Below, in pieces: positions 50,639 through 58,989 of a stretch of DNA of 64,000 bases (position 1 is the first letter of the stretch; each line of letters opens with the position of its first letter). This DNA comes from Arenibacter sp. P308M17 (GTDB lineage: Bacteria > Bacteroidota > Bacteroidia > Flavobacteriales > Flavobacteriaceae), in NCBI RefSeq assembly GCF_003426735.1, contig NZ_QVON01000010.1, positions 1 to 64,000 of the forward strand, in the 5' to 3' direction. The notes under the pieces are model-generated. The model was given only the letters and a program-made list of their open reading frames with translations, had not been told where the DNA came from and did not search any database. Both the position numbers and the translations under genes were made by a program.

Positions 50639-51976
50639 CTAAAAACTTTCATCCTCCATATATTTTTGAATTTTTCTTTCTTCCCAATTTTTCCCTAAGA
50701 ACGGGTTATAGCCAAAAACTTCCATTCCATGGACAGCCACACCAAAACCCCATCCAACTGCAGGAAAGAGCACCCAAGGAAAACTACCGGTATTATAATT
50801 AACTATAGCCAAGATGGGCACTACTACACAATAGGAAATAAGATTGCCGTAAAACCCCTTTATTGCCTCTACCTGCTCTTTGGCTTTTTGATAGCGTTTT
50901 TCCTCCAAAAATGTCCCATGTGTTTGCCTAACACCTATTCTTTCCAAAAGTATCGGGAGCTTGACCCTAAAGTCCGAAGCAGATTTTCTGATCTGAACCT
51001 CTCTATTGGACAACATTTGATAACGTTCCCGAATATTCCTGAGTCCGACTCCACTACTTTTCCTAACAACCTGCTTTTCCTGTAGGTTATTCGATACACA
51101 AAGCATACCGCCCTCCTCATACACTCTTATCCTCAAGGGCCTTACAGCCGTTACTACATTGTGCTTGACCGCGTTTTCCAGTAGTAGCTGTAGGGACAAG
51201 GGGACTATTTTTGCTTCGGCATTGGTACATTTTTCCGGAATATCAAAAACTATACTATCCTCAAATCGCATTTTCAATAATCTGACATAGGTTTCCGCAA
51301 AGGCAAGTTCTTCATCCACGGCCACTAGGTCTTTGTTCTTCTGTTCCAAGACATAACGATATACTTTGGAAAGGGAGGTGGTGAATTTTTGTGCTTGTTG
51401 CGGATCCTCTTCAATTAAACTGGTGAGCACGTTTAAACTGTTAAAAAGGAAATGCGGATCCAATTGATTCTTAAGGGCATCGAACTTGGCAGAGGCGGTG
51501 CCTGCAATTATTTTCTGCTCCTTTACCCTGTTCTCCTGTCTGTACTTGAAGTACCAGGCCAAATAAAATATGGTAGATATAAAAATAGCCAGTAACAACG
51601 ATACTTTGTAATGCTCCAATTTCTCCGTAGTCAGAAAAACCGGGAAAGGCATTTTTTGAATCCCTACCCTTAGAATTAAACGGGAGACAAATATCCCTCC
51701 CAAAGAGAGCACAATATTACCTGAAACACCGATGAATAATCGTTTTAAGGTGTAGAACTGTTGCCCGTATTTATTGAACAGGTATTGTATCCAATAAGCG
51801 TTGACCAGGTATAGAATTACAGCGAAAATCATATTGCCATAATACTCCTGCAAGGCACGCCTATAACTGAACCCCCCGTCAAAATTGCCCATAAACAAAA
51901 AAACTGCAAGAAATATGAAGTATATCAAGGTACCTATAAGTACTGCACTGCCTAAGTGTTTAATAAATCTTATCAT
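50639..51976 (-). CDS. LytS-type sensor histidine kinase with C-terminal 2TM domain
   Basis: A 445-residue fusion. Four membrane segments occupy about residues 10-145 (for example AVLIGTLIYFIFLAVFLFMG). The His_kinase domain has QLDPHFLFNSLNVLTSLI (phosphoacceptor His175), and the ATP-binding LLLENAVKHNVV and SGVGLRNIRERYQML. The last 75 residues form a 2TM domain (KAKEQVEAIKGFYGNLISY, then WVLFPAVGWGFGVAVHGMEVF and GKNWEERKIQKYMED) like the separate proteins that follow. Partner regulator: 48799-49554. Confidence 0.93.
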   Translation of the reverse strand: MIRFIKHLGSAVLIGTLIYFIFLAVFLFMGNFDGGFSYRRALQEYYGNMIFAVILYLVNAYWIQYLFNKYGQQFYTLKRLFIGVSGNIVLSLGGIFVSRLILRVGIQKMPFPVFLTTEKLEHYKVSLLLAIFISTIFYLAWYFKYRQENRVKEQKIIAGTASAKFDALKNQLDPHFLFNSLNVLTSLIEEDPQQAQKFTTSLSKVYRYVLEQKNKDLVAVDEELAFAETYVRLLKMRFEDSIVFDIPEKCTNAEAKIVPLSLQLLLENAVKHNVVTAVRPLRIRVYEEGGMLCVSNNLQEKQVVRKSSGVGLRNIRERYQMLSNREVQIRKSASDFRVKLPILLERIGVRQTHGTFLEEKRYQKAKEQVEAIKGFYGNLISYCVVVPILAIVNYNTGSFPWVLFPAVGWGFGVAVHGMEVFGYNPFLGKNWEERKIQKYMEDESF

Positions 51977-52072
51977 TCCGCCCTATTTGCAATTATTGCG
52001 CAATCTCCGAAATTCCTCTTTCCATTATTTAAAAAAATGGAATTCTTTTGGCTTAAAGTTAACAAAAAGATT

Positions 52073-52306
52073 CTATTGCGGCTCAAGGTATACTGGAAGG
52101 CAAGAAGCCCAATCTTCCCTATACCAATAGGTCTCAACAAACATTTCTGAAGCAACTTTACATTCTGCATTTAATTGATTTTCACAAATAAAAAGACAGT
52201 CATCAACTAATTTACTTTCATCATATCCTGCAGCCAATTCATTGACTACCATTGCCAGAATTATCAATACTACTTTATACATAGCCCAATTACTTAAAAA
52301 TTTCAT
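52073..52306 (-). CDS. Possible small secreted Cys-containing protein
   Basis: A 77-residue open frame. It has a signal-peptide-like start (YKVVLIILAMVVNELAAGY) and four cysteines in the mature part (DDCLFICENQLNAECKVASE and ASCLPVYLE), suggesting two disulfides. There is no family recognised. It lies 97 bp upstream of the kinase on the same strand. A CACATTTG box about 8 bp before the ATG is one mismatch from TAnnTTTG. It could be spurious; coding is not proven. Confidence 0.35.
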   Translation of the reverse strand: MKFLSNWAMYKVVLIILAMVVNELAAGYDESKLVDDCLFICENQLNAECKVASEMFVETYWYREDWASCLPVYLEPQ

Positions 52307-52396
52307 TGGCCAAATGTGATCTAAATAAAAAAGGTGGAAAAATTGGATCTACCGAAGTGTAGATTTCATGGGATGAACCGGGGATGGTACAACCGT

Positions 52397-52551
52397 AAAA
52401 ATAAAAGAGGACGCACCCCTACGTCCTCTTTTGAAGTTTTAAAAAACAGTTTCTTTACAAAACATATTTTTCAAGTCTTAACTTATGAATAATAAATTTA
52501 ACATTTATTCCCCTACGAATCGCACTTTTTTGAAAAAAAATTAACCCAAAC
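52397..52551. repeat. Tandem unit 1 with shared terminator hairpin
   Basis: A 155 bp unit. It starts AAAAATAAAAG and contains a perfect 11 bp hairpin (AAAAGAGGACG at 52403-52413 with CGTCCTCTTTT at 52422-52432, loop CACCCCTA). A/T-rich sequence follows, ending in TTAACCCAAAC. It aligns with the unit at 52735-52895, hairpin and flank together. With T-runs on both sides the hairpin can terminate in either direction. Confidence 0.7.
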
Positions 52552-52665
52552 CGTAAATTTTCATTTTTGCGTTAAGGGTATTTACCCCTGATACAGAAGC
52601 TCCATTCCCACAGAATGGAACTTTCCACAAATTAACCGACAACGGAAGAGGCCGACAACAAAAAC

Positions 52666-52725
52666 ATGAAATTGCAAATTGATACTGGTCTTGAAATTTT
52701 AATTTCAGGTACAAAGAAGGAGTAG
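52666..52725 (+). CDS. Possible 19-residue micropeptide between tandem units
   Basis: ATG at 52666 opens a frame MKLQIDTGLEILISGTKKE and ends with TAG at 52725. The terminator hairpin of tandem unit 2 begins 17 bp later, so an ORF plus terminator unit is possible. The upstream CATTTTTG is one mismatch from TATTTTTG (TAnnTTTG form). Too short to claim with confidence. Confidence 0.2.
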   Translation: MKLQIDTGLEILISGTKKE

Positions 52726-52734
52726 GTCCATACT

Positions 52735-52895
52735 AAAAATAAAAAAGAGGACGCACCCCTACGTCCTCTTTTATAAAGTTAAAAAATAGGCTTTTTACCA
52801 AATAACTTATTTTTTAAGTCTTACTTATGAATGGTAAATTTAAAAATTATTTTAAATAAATAACGCTTTTATTGAAGAAAAAATTAACACAAAAC
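52735..52895. repeat. Tandem unit 2 with shared terminator hairpin
   Basis: A 161 bp unit aligned with unit 1. The hairpin (52743-52753 with 52762-52772, same loop CACCCCTA) is identical in its 30 bp core, while the A/T-rich remainder is diverged and ends in TTAACACAAAAC. It lies just downstream of the minus-strand oxidoreductase gene (stop at 52987), so it can terminate that operon. Confidence 0.7.
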
Positions 52896-52986
52896 ATAAT
52901 TACCTGTCAAAAATACTTGTCTGAACTTTTTTTAAAAAACTTAAAATATTACTTTATATTTTATAACATAAAAAACTATAAACAAA

Positions 52987-54120
52987 CTATTTATCCATAA
53001 AAGTAAACTCGGGCAACTTAATTATCTCCCCGCCCCTTAGTGCCGACTCATGTGCCAGAATCCCTACGCAGGTAATATTGGCGGACTGTTTGGCATTGGG
53101 GTATGGGGATTTGTTTTGAACCAGTGCATTTACAAATTCGTGCACCAAATGTGGATGCGAACCTCCATGTCCGGCTCCCTGTGTAAAAGATAGGTGCTGG
53201 TGCTCTTCGGAGTCGTACACCCCTTGGGTGGTAAAATGCTGAATTTCTTTCGGTAACAATTTTGCAAAATCGGGGCTTTCCACTTCCTGCGGAATCTCCG
53301 GCTCGGGTTTCTTTGCCGTATGCACTACCAATGGTTTCCCCTCGATCAAGGGCCATTCCACGGATTTCTTGGAGCCGTACACCTCAAAACTCTCCCTGTA
53401 TTGTCTTGCCACATCGAACAATGAACGATACACTTGGGCACTTAGGTCCGAATTACGAAATTTAATATGCGTAGTCTCTACTGCATATGGTGAGTTGTAA
53501 TGCAGAATCAGCTCTTCACGTATAGTTCCAGACCCAAAACAGGATACGTATTCGGCTTCGCCCCTTAAAAGGCCCAAAACGGGACCTGCACAATGCGTTG
53601 CATAATGCATGGGAGGCAATCCCGGCCAATAATTGGGCCAACCGTCCATATCCTGTTGATGGCTCGCTTTTAAGAACTGTACCTTGCCCAGCTCGCCATT
53701 TTCGTACAACTCCTTCATATATAAAAATTCCCTGGCATACACCACCGTTTCCATCATCATATAGGTGAGGCCGGTTTCCTGTGTTAATCGCACAATTTCC
53801 TCACATTCCTCCACCGTAGTTGCCATGGGTACGGTACAGGCAACATGCTTCCCCGCTTTTAGGGCTTTTATGGATTGGATACCATGATCGGGAATAGGGG
53901 TGTTGATATGTACTGCGTCTATTTCAGGGTCCAGAAGCAGGTCGTCATAGGAAGTATATCTTTTTTCAATGTTGAACACATCGGCCAGTTCCTTCAATTT
54001 ATTGGGGTTCCTTTGTGATATGGCCACTAAATTGGCATTGGGATGTTTTTGGTAGATAGGAATAAATTCGGCTCCAAACCCCAATCCCACTATGGCTATA
54101 TTTACTTTCTTACTGTTCAT
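52987..54120 (-). CDS. Gfo/Idh/MocA family oxidoreductase
   Basis: A 377-residue NAD(P)-dependent sugar oxidoreductase. The Rossmann motif is IAIVGLGFGAEFI, and the conserved positions in HVACTVPMATTVEECEEI and the C-terminal beta-sheet (VHEFVNALVQNKSPYPNAKQSANIT) fit the family, though the usual EKP is CTVPM. It is the last gene of the 52987-58794 operon. It likely oxidises a sugar or inositol derivative. Confidence 0.9.
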   Translation of the reverse strand: MNSKKVNIAIVGLGFGAEFIPIYQKHPNANLVAISQRNPNKLKELADVFNIEKRYTSYDDLLLDPEIDAVHINTPIPDHGIQSIKALKAGKHVACTVPMATTVEECEEIVRLTQETGLTYMMMETVVYAREFLYMKELYENGELGKVQFLKASHQQDMDGWPNYWPGLPPMHYATHCAGPVLGLLRGEAEYVSCFGSGTIREELILHYNSPYAVETTHIKFRNSDLSAQVYRSLFDVARQYRESFEVYGSKKSVEWPLIEGKPLVVHTAKKPEPEIPQEVESPDFAKLLPKEIQHFTTQGVYDSEEHQHLSFTQGAGHGGSHPHLVHEFVNALVQNKSPYPNAKQSANITCVGILAHESALRGGEIIKLPEFTFMDK

Positions 54121-54150
54121 CTTTTTTATTTTAATTATAAAGTTAAAACT

Positions 54151-54172
54151 CCGCCTGAACGTAGTCGGGCAA
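54151..54172. repeat. REP-like hairpin between the sugar genes
   Basis: CCGCCTGAACGTAGTCGGGCAAG. The same CCCGCCTGAACG...CGGGCAGG theme occurs at 38202, 41697 and 42593. It lies in the 225 bp between the oxidoreductase and epimerase-like genes, where a further repeat of the CAGTTGGCAGCTGCAGTTTACAG type (54237-54258) also lies. Confidence 0.55.
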
Positions 54173-54345
54173 GCCTATAATTTCATTGCTCCCGATAGTT
54201 ATCGGGATTAGTTTCTGTAAACTTTTGGTAACCACAGTTGGCAGCTGCAGTTTACAGTTGGCAAAATGTGGATTTTATGACTGCCTATTGCTTAGGGCTA
54301 ACTGCCAAAAAATCATCCAGATAAGTAATTCCATTCCACAATAGT

Positions 54346-55203
54346 TTATTTAAATGTCCTTTTCAAAAATTCGATTCCCTGGGCCGCAAATTCATCCTGG
54401 CTCCTTGCCAGATTTTTCCAGATACAAACTGCTCCGGCCAACTCCTTAATTTCCGGGGTAAAGCTTTCTATAACGATTGCCCCTTTGTAATCAATCGCTT
54501 TTAAACCCTCTGCAAAGTCGGTCCAAGGGGTTAGGCCGGTACCGGGAATACCCCTATGGTTTTCAGAAACCTGTACATGAAGCAATTTATCCCCCACCAA
54601 CTTTATGGCTTCGGCGATGTTACTTTCCTCAATGGTCATATGAAAACCATCAAGTAACACTTTAGCACTGCTATGATTAACATCTTTAATAAAGCGAATT
54701 ACATCTTCAGCAGTATTGATCATGTCCGACTCAAAACGATTTAAGGGCTCCAAAGCAATGGACAAGCCATGGCCCTGGGCCATGGTACAAGCCTTGGTAA
54801 TATTGCCCACGGCAAGGTCCCATTCGCGCTTGCGTTCTTCTTTGGGAAGCATTCTGGCCTTGCCCACCGCTGCATACATGGGGCCCGCCAAAAAATCCAC
54901 ACCCCAAAGATTACATAGTTCAAAGCATTTTTCAATGTAGTCGAAGCAATTCTGATGTATCGAGACATCTTTATGGGTAAGATCCTTTGTTGGTCCAAAG
55001 GCTCCGCAGACAATAGGCCCCAAGCCATTGTCCTCCAAAGCTTTCCTTACAACTTCCCCATCGATCAAATCCGGGTCTTCCACCGGAATTTCCACCAAAT
55101 CATACCCCATTCCTTTAATTTTAGGAAATAGGGCTACGGACCCGGTGTTGAAGGGAGATTCCCAAAGCCAAGTACTTACACCGTATTTTATGCTATTTTT
55201 CAT
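54346..55203 (-). CDS. Sugar phosphate isomerase/epimerase, AP endonuclease-like TIM barrel
   Basis: A 285-residue TIM-barrel enzyme. Probable metal-site residues appear as Glu in LSIALEPLNRFE, Asp in VLLDGFHMTIEE, and Glu in AIVIESFTP, with HVQVSENHRGIPG as the fourth conserved segment. This resembles D-tagatose/D-psicose 3-epimerases and IolE-type enzymes. Exact substrate unknown. It lies between the ThuA/dehydrogenase gene and the oxidoreductase, in one operon. Confidence 0.88.
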   Translation of the reverse strand: MKNSIKYGVSTWLWESPFNTGSVALFPKIKGMGYDLVEIPVEDPDLIDGEVVRKALEDNGLGPIVCGAFGPTKDLTHKDVSIHQNCFDYIEKCFELCNLWGVDFLAGPMYAAVGKARMLPKEERKREWDLAVGNITKACTMAQGHGLSIALEPLNRFESDMINTAEDVIRFIKDVNHSSAKVLLDGFHMTIEESNIAEAIKLVGDKLLHVQVSENHRGIPGTGLTPWTDFAEGLKAIDYKGAIVIESFTPEIKELAGAVCIWKNLARSQDEFAAQGIEFLKRTFK

Positions 55204-55287
55204 TATTCAATTATTACTGGAATTAAGTTGCTATTGATACTTATAAATCAATTTTTTACGTCATCTATTCAAAGACCTCCCCTACCT

Positions 55288-58200
55288 TTAATCTGCCTTT
55301 ATCACCTTCATAACGCCCTGCATGATTCTCCAGTGTCCGGGAAAGGTGCATATAAAAGGGTAGTCGCCAGGTACTGTGGGAGCGTTGAATTTTAAAACTA
55401 CCTTTTCCTCCGGATTTATAATCGCCGTTGCGAAGAGGACTTCCGGCATTTCGGGAACATAATTTTTCTCTGCACCATCGGGATCCATGGCCATTTTATC
55501 GGCAGCCATACCCACCTTTTCCTTTTCGCCCACTTTGGTTATGACCAGGTTGTGCTGCATAAAATCAGTGTTCTCAAATACAAGTTCAACTGGTTTTCCA
55601 GCTCCTACAACAAACTCTGTGAGGTCATATTTCATCTCATTCTTAATGGTCTTGATAGTAATGACCACAGCACCGGAGCGATCATCCGAGGTACTTTCCA
55701 CAACCGATCCGACCTCGTTGATATAGGTTTCTACCAAAAGATAGGCCAAGGGTTTATCCGCAAAAGCGCTTTTGACATTTTGGGAGTAGTCCGATTCTAC
55801 CTCGTATTTCCAATCCCCGGCCAAAGAGACACTGTATGGAACCGTTTTAAGGAACATCTGTTCTTTATTGCCCCAAATACCTCCTCCGCCACCCGTATCT
55901 TCAACACGGACAGCTATCGTATTGCTGCCAGCTTTCAAAATACCGGATGGAATCCGGTACTCCCTATTGGCCTGATAATCCTTTTCCGTACCACCCACCA
56001 AAACGCCGTTCACATAGACCTTGTCCGAATCGTCTATTGGTCCTAGAGAAATGGTTCCCGATATTCCTGCAGCCTTGGAAGGGACATCCACACTTTTTCG
56101 GAACCATATAATACCATCCATCTGCAATCCTGCATCTTCTATGAGTTGGGGAAGGAGCATGGTCTCCCATTGGGAATCATCCAGACCTATTGCTTGCCTT
56201 TGGTTTTTTTCTATAGATCCTATTTTAAAATTAGGGTTGGCGGACTGGAAGGCCGTGATAAACCCCTTACGATGTTTACTTCCTGCTATATAGAGTGCCT
56301 TTGCCAACCAATCGTCGGCCAACACTTGTCTGTCCCCACTCAATTGGAACAATTTTCGCCCAATTTCCTCATTGGGTTCCCTTTCCGAAAAATAGTTAAG
56401 TGCCGCCAATTGCACTTCCGGATCTTTATCTTGGAGAATATTGGATTCCAACAAAAGGGCATCCACGGTACTGTTTTTAGGTAATATCTGTATAGCCGCT
56501 CTCCTAACCGCGGCAGAGGGATGACCAATGGCCGCTTTAACTGCTTCCATTGCCTCGGAATTCGAAGTAACAACCCCAAGTCCATCCAGGGCCCATAAGG
56601 CATGTAAGGCACCTGGATCGAGTCCCAGTGCGTCCACTTCACTATTCTTGACCAATTTTATAAGGGCTGGCACTACCTCTGTATTTCCATTCTCGACCAA
56701 CAAACGTTGTGCGGTCATACGCCAAAACATATTGTCATTGGAAAGTGCCTTTACCAAGCCTTTGGAATCTTCCTTGTCCAAGGTCATGGAAGTGTTATCT
56801 TCCACATCTTTTGGTATTATACGCCAAACGCGTCCCTTGGATTTATCCCGTAAGGGGTTTTCATAGGCATTCCCCAGGCCATTTACGGCATCATAGCCCC
56901 CTCTGTCCACATTAGGGGTAGGATTGTGCTGAATTATGAAATTGTACCAGTCCAACACCCAAACCGCCCCGTCAGGTCCCACCTTGGCTTCAACGGGGGA
57001 AACCCATTCATCAGAACTGGCCATTAAATTGCCCCCATCCTTTTCCATGTATCCGGCGCCCTCCTTTTCAATTTTAGCAATATGTACGACCCCTCCAGTG
57101 GGTTCGCACACAAATGCGTACTTGTTCCAATATTTTTCCGGATAGGTTCGTGCCGTGTAAAAATGGTGTCCCGCTGCCGCCGTGAAACCTCCAAAAACAT
57201 CTACCTGTCTAATGTTTTGGGTAATGGGCAACATAGCATAATGACCATCTATCTTAGTACTTCCCTTTATGGAAATACCCTTCACGTCCTTTAAATTTTT
57301 GTTGGGTATGCCCATAAAAACACTGTGGGTATTGTTGGCCGTGGAGGCAAAAATGGAGTTGTCCTCGGTAATCCCCAATCCCCATGTATTGTTACTGGTA
57401 TTGGTCAAAAATTCAAAATTGCCAAAATCGCTGTCGAAACGATAAATTCCTTGACCAAATTCGAAGTCTTCCCCTGAAATACTTCCTTTGAAGCCTGAAT
57501 AACCTACTACACCATAGATATTGTTGTCTATACCACCCTGAAGGTTCGACGGTCCGGCGTGGGTATCAAAAACTCCCCATCCATCCATCACCATCTCCTT
57601 AACATCGGCCTTATCATCGCCGTCCGTATCCTTTAAGAACAGGAAATAAGGAGCCTGTGAAACCAAAATCCCTCCATTAACAAAAGTAAAACTGGTCGGG
57701 ATGTTTAAATTTTGGGCGAATATGGTAAACTTGTCCGCTTTTCCATCGCCATTGGTATCTTCACATATTTTTATCCTATCGTCCCCTGAGCCTTTATCGT
57801 CCCTTACCGTATTGGGATAGTCTACGGTCTCTATTACCCATAGCCTTCCACGTTCATCCCAATTCATAGCTATAGGGTTAATAATGTTGGGTTCCGAAGC
57901 AAACAGTTCCAACTTAAACCCTGAAGGCACCTGAATTAATTTTGCCGATTCTTCCGGAGTTAAGGGCAATTGATATTTTGGTGCCGGATCCCTTTTCTCG
58001 TAATTGGGAATATTGGCCATTTCCTTGTATTCCAAGGTTGGGATGTCTTTGGCAAATTCTTCCCAGTTCTTTTTTACCTGGTCGCCTATTGCCCAAAGAA
58101 TACCTTCCTTGATCAGATTTTGAAATTCGGGCTTGTTCCAGGTCCTTTCATCATGGCCGTAGGCCGTGTAGAATACCTTGCCCTTACCAAATTGCTTTAC

Positions 58201-58794
58201 CCATGTCCAGGGTTCATGATGCTCCCCTTCTACCCTTTCCATCAATACAGTTATATCATTGGCCAATTTATCATGGACATAGGTTTCGTCCCATGTGGAA
58301 AATTCCTCAAACTTTTGCATGATAGGGTGTGTCTTATCAATAATTTTAGCCGTGAAAGTATCCGTTCCATGGGTCTTAAACTGTCCCCCCACCATTTCAA
58401 CATATTCTTCGGACTCATTAAAACAAAAACTGGCACAATGAATCGGCAAAAATGCATGGCCGGCCGCCACATATTCCATTAAGGCCTTTTCCTGTTCGGG
58501 ATACCTGCTCTCGTGATTGGCATATAGTATTACTCCGTCATAAAGCGCAAGATTTTCTGGGTTAAGGTCTTCCACTTCCTCGGTATAGGTGATGTTTATA
58601 CCACTTTGGGTCAGGGCAGAAGCCAAAATGGGCATATATGCCCGTGAATTATGGTGCTCCTGGGCATGGCCCAAAAACAACATCTCTATACGTCTGGGTT
58701 GATCGTCCTTCTTTTTCTTCCCGGAAGGATCGCAACCCAACAAGGTGGTAACTACAATAAGCAAACAAACAATATTAGTCTGTAGGGTTTTCAT
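55288..58794 (-). CDS. Multi-domain lipoprotein: ThuA, PVC-type dehydrogenase propeller, HEAT repeats, beta-sandwich, cupredoxin
   Basis: An 1168-residue lipoprotein (lipobox VTTLLGCDP). Domain order: ThuA (about 35-245; MLFLGHAQEHHNSRAYMP, then FLPIHCASFC and TWDETYVHDKL); membrane-bound dehydrogenase-type propeller (about 290-650; GFKLELFASEPNIINPIAM, DTNGDGKADKFTIF); HEAT-like repeats (about 670-860; GHPSAAVRRAAIQIL); a beta-sandwich (about 880-1020; SDKVYVNGVLVGGT and NTIAVRVEDTG); and a C-terminal type 1 copper domain with His in MQHNLV, Cys/His in FICTFPGHW and Met in RIMQGV. It may act in sugar oxidation with internal electron transfer. Heads the 58794-52987 operon. Confidence 0.9.
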   Translation of the reverse strand: MKTLQTNIVCLLIVVTTLLGCDPSGKKKKDDQPRRIEMLFLGHAQEHHNSRAYMPILASALTQSGINITYTEEVEDLNPENLALYDGVILYANHESRYPEQEKALMEYVAAGHAFLPIHCASFCFNESEEYVEMVGGQFKTHGTDTFTAKIIDKTHPIMQKFEEFSTWDETYVHDKLANDITVLMERVEGEHHEPWTWVKQFGKGKVFYTAYGHDERTWNKPEFQNLIKEGILWAIGDQVKKNWEEFAKDIPTLEYKEMANIPNYEKRDPAPKYQLPLTPEESAKLIQVPSGFKLELFASEPNIINPIAMNWDERGRLWVIETVDYPNTVRDDKGSGDDRIKICEDTNGDGKADKFTIFAQNLNIPTSFTFVNGGILVSQAPYFLFLKDTDGDDKADVKEMVMDGWGVFDTHAGPSNLQGGIDNNIYGVVGYSGFKGSISGEDFEFGQGIYRFDSDFGNFEFLTNTSNNTWGLGITEDNSIFASTANNTHSVFMGIPNKNLKDVKGISIKGSTKIDGHYAMLPITQNIRQVDVFGGFTAAAGHHFYTARTYPEKYWNKYAFVCEPTGGVVHIAKIEKEGAGYMEKDGGNLMASSDEWVSPVEAKVGPDGAVWVLDWYNFIIQHNPTPNVDRGGYDAVNGLGNAYENPLRDKSKGRVWRIIPKDVEDNTSMTLDKEDSKGLVKALSNDNMFWRMTAQRLLVENGNTEVVPALIKLVKNSEVDALGLDPGALHALWALDGLGVVTSNSEAMEAVKAAIGHPSAAVRRAAIQILPKNSTVDALLLESNILQDKDPEVQLAALNYFSEREPNEEIGRKLFQLSGDRQVLADDWLAKALYIAGSKHRKGFITAFQSANPNFKIGSIEKNQRQAIGLDDSQWETMLLPQLIEDAGLQMDGIIWFRKSVDVPSKAAGISGTISLGPIDDSDKVYVNGVLVGGTEKDYQANREYRIPSGILKAGSNTIAVRVEDTGGGGGIWGNKEQMFLKTVPYSVSLAGDWKYEVESDYSQNVKSAFADKPLAYLLVETYINEVGSVVESTSDDRSGAVVITIKTIKNEMKYDLTEFVVGAGKPVELVFENTDFMQHNLVITKVGEKEKVGMAADKMAMDPDGAEKNYVPEMPEVLFATAIINPEEKVVLKFNAPTVPGDYPFICTFPGHWRIMQGVMKVIKAD

Positions 58795-58861
58795 GATATA
58801 GTTGAATTTGTGTTTAACAATTATAGCTATTTATAAAGAATAAAGAATACTCAATGTTATC

Positions 58862-58875
58862 TACAGTTGACTGTA
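58862..58875. promoter_or_regulatory. Operator-like palindrome in the AraC/ThuA divergent region
   Basis: TACAGTTGACTGTA is a palindrome of two 6 bp half sites around a TG centre. It lies 68 bp upstream of the ThuA-type gene and 115 bp upstream of the AraC-type gene, between the divergent starts. It is a candidate binding site for the adjacent regulator. Confidence 0.35.
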
Positions 58876-58989
58876 TTATATCATTGATTATTATTTTTAT
58901 ATATATTTATGGATAAATAATGCCAATCCTGTAAATATAGACCCATGATCGGATACTATATTTCCAAAAAATAAAAACCATTACAATAA

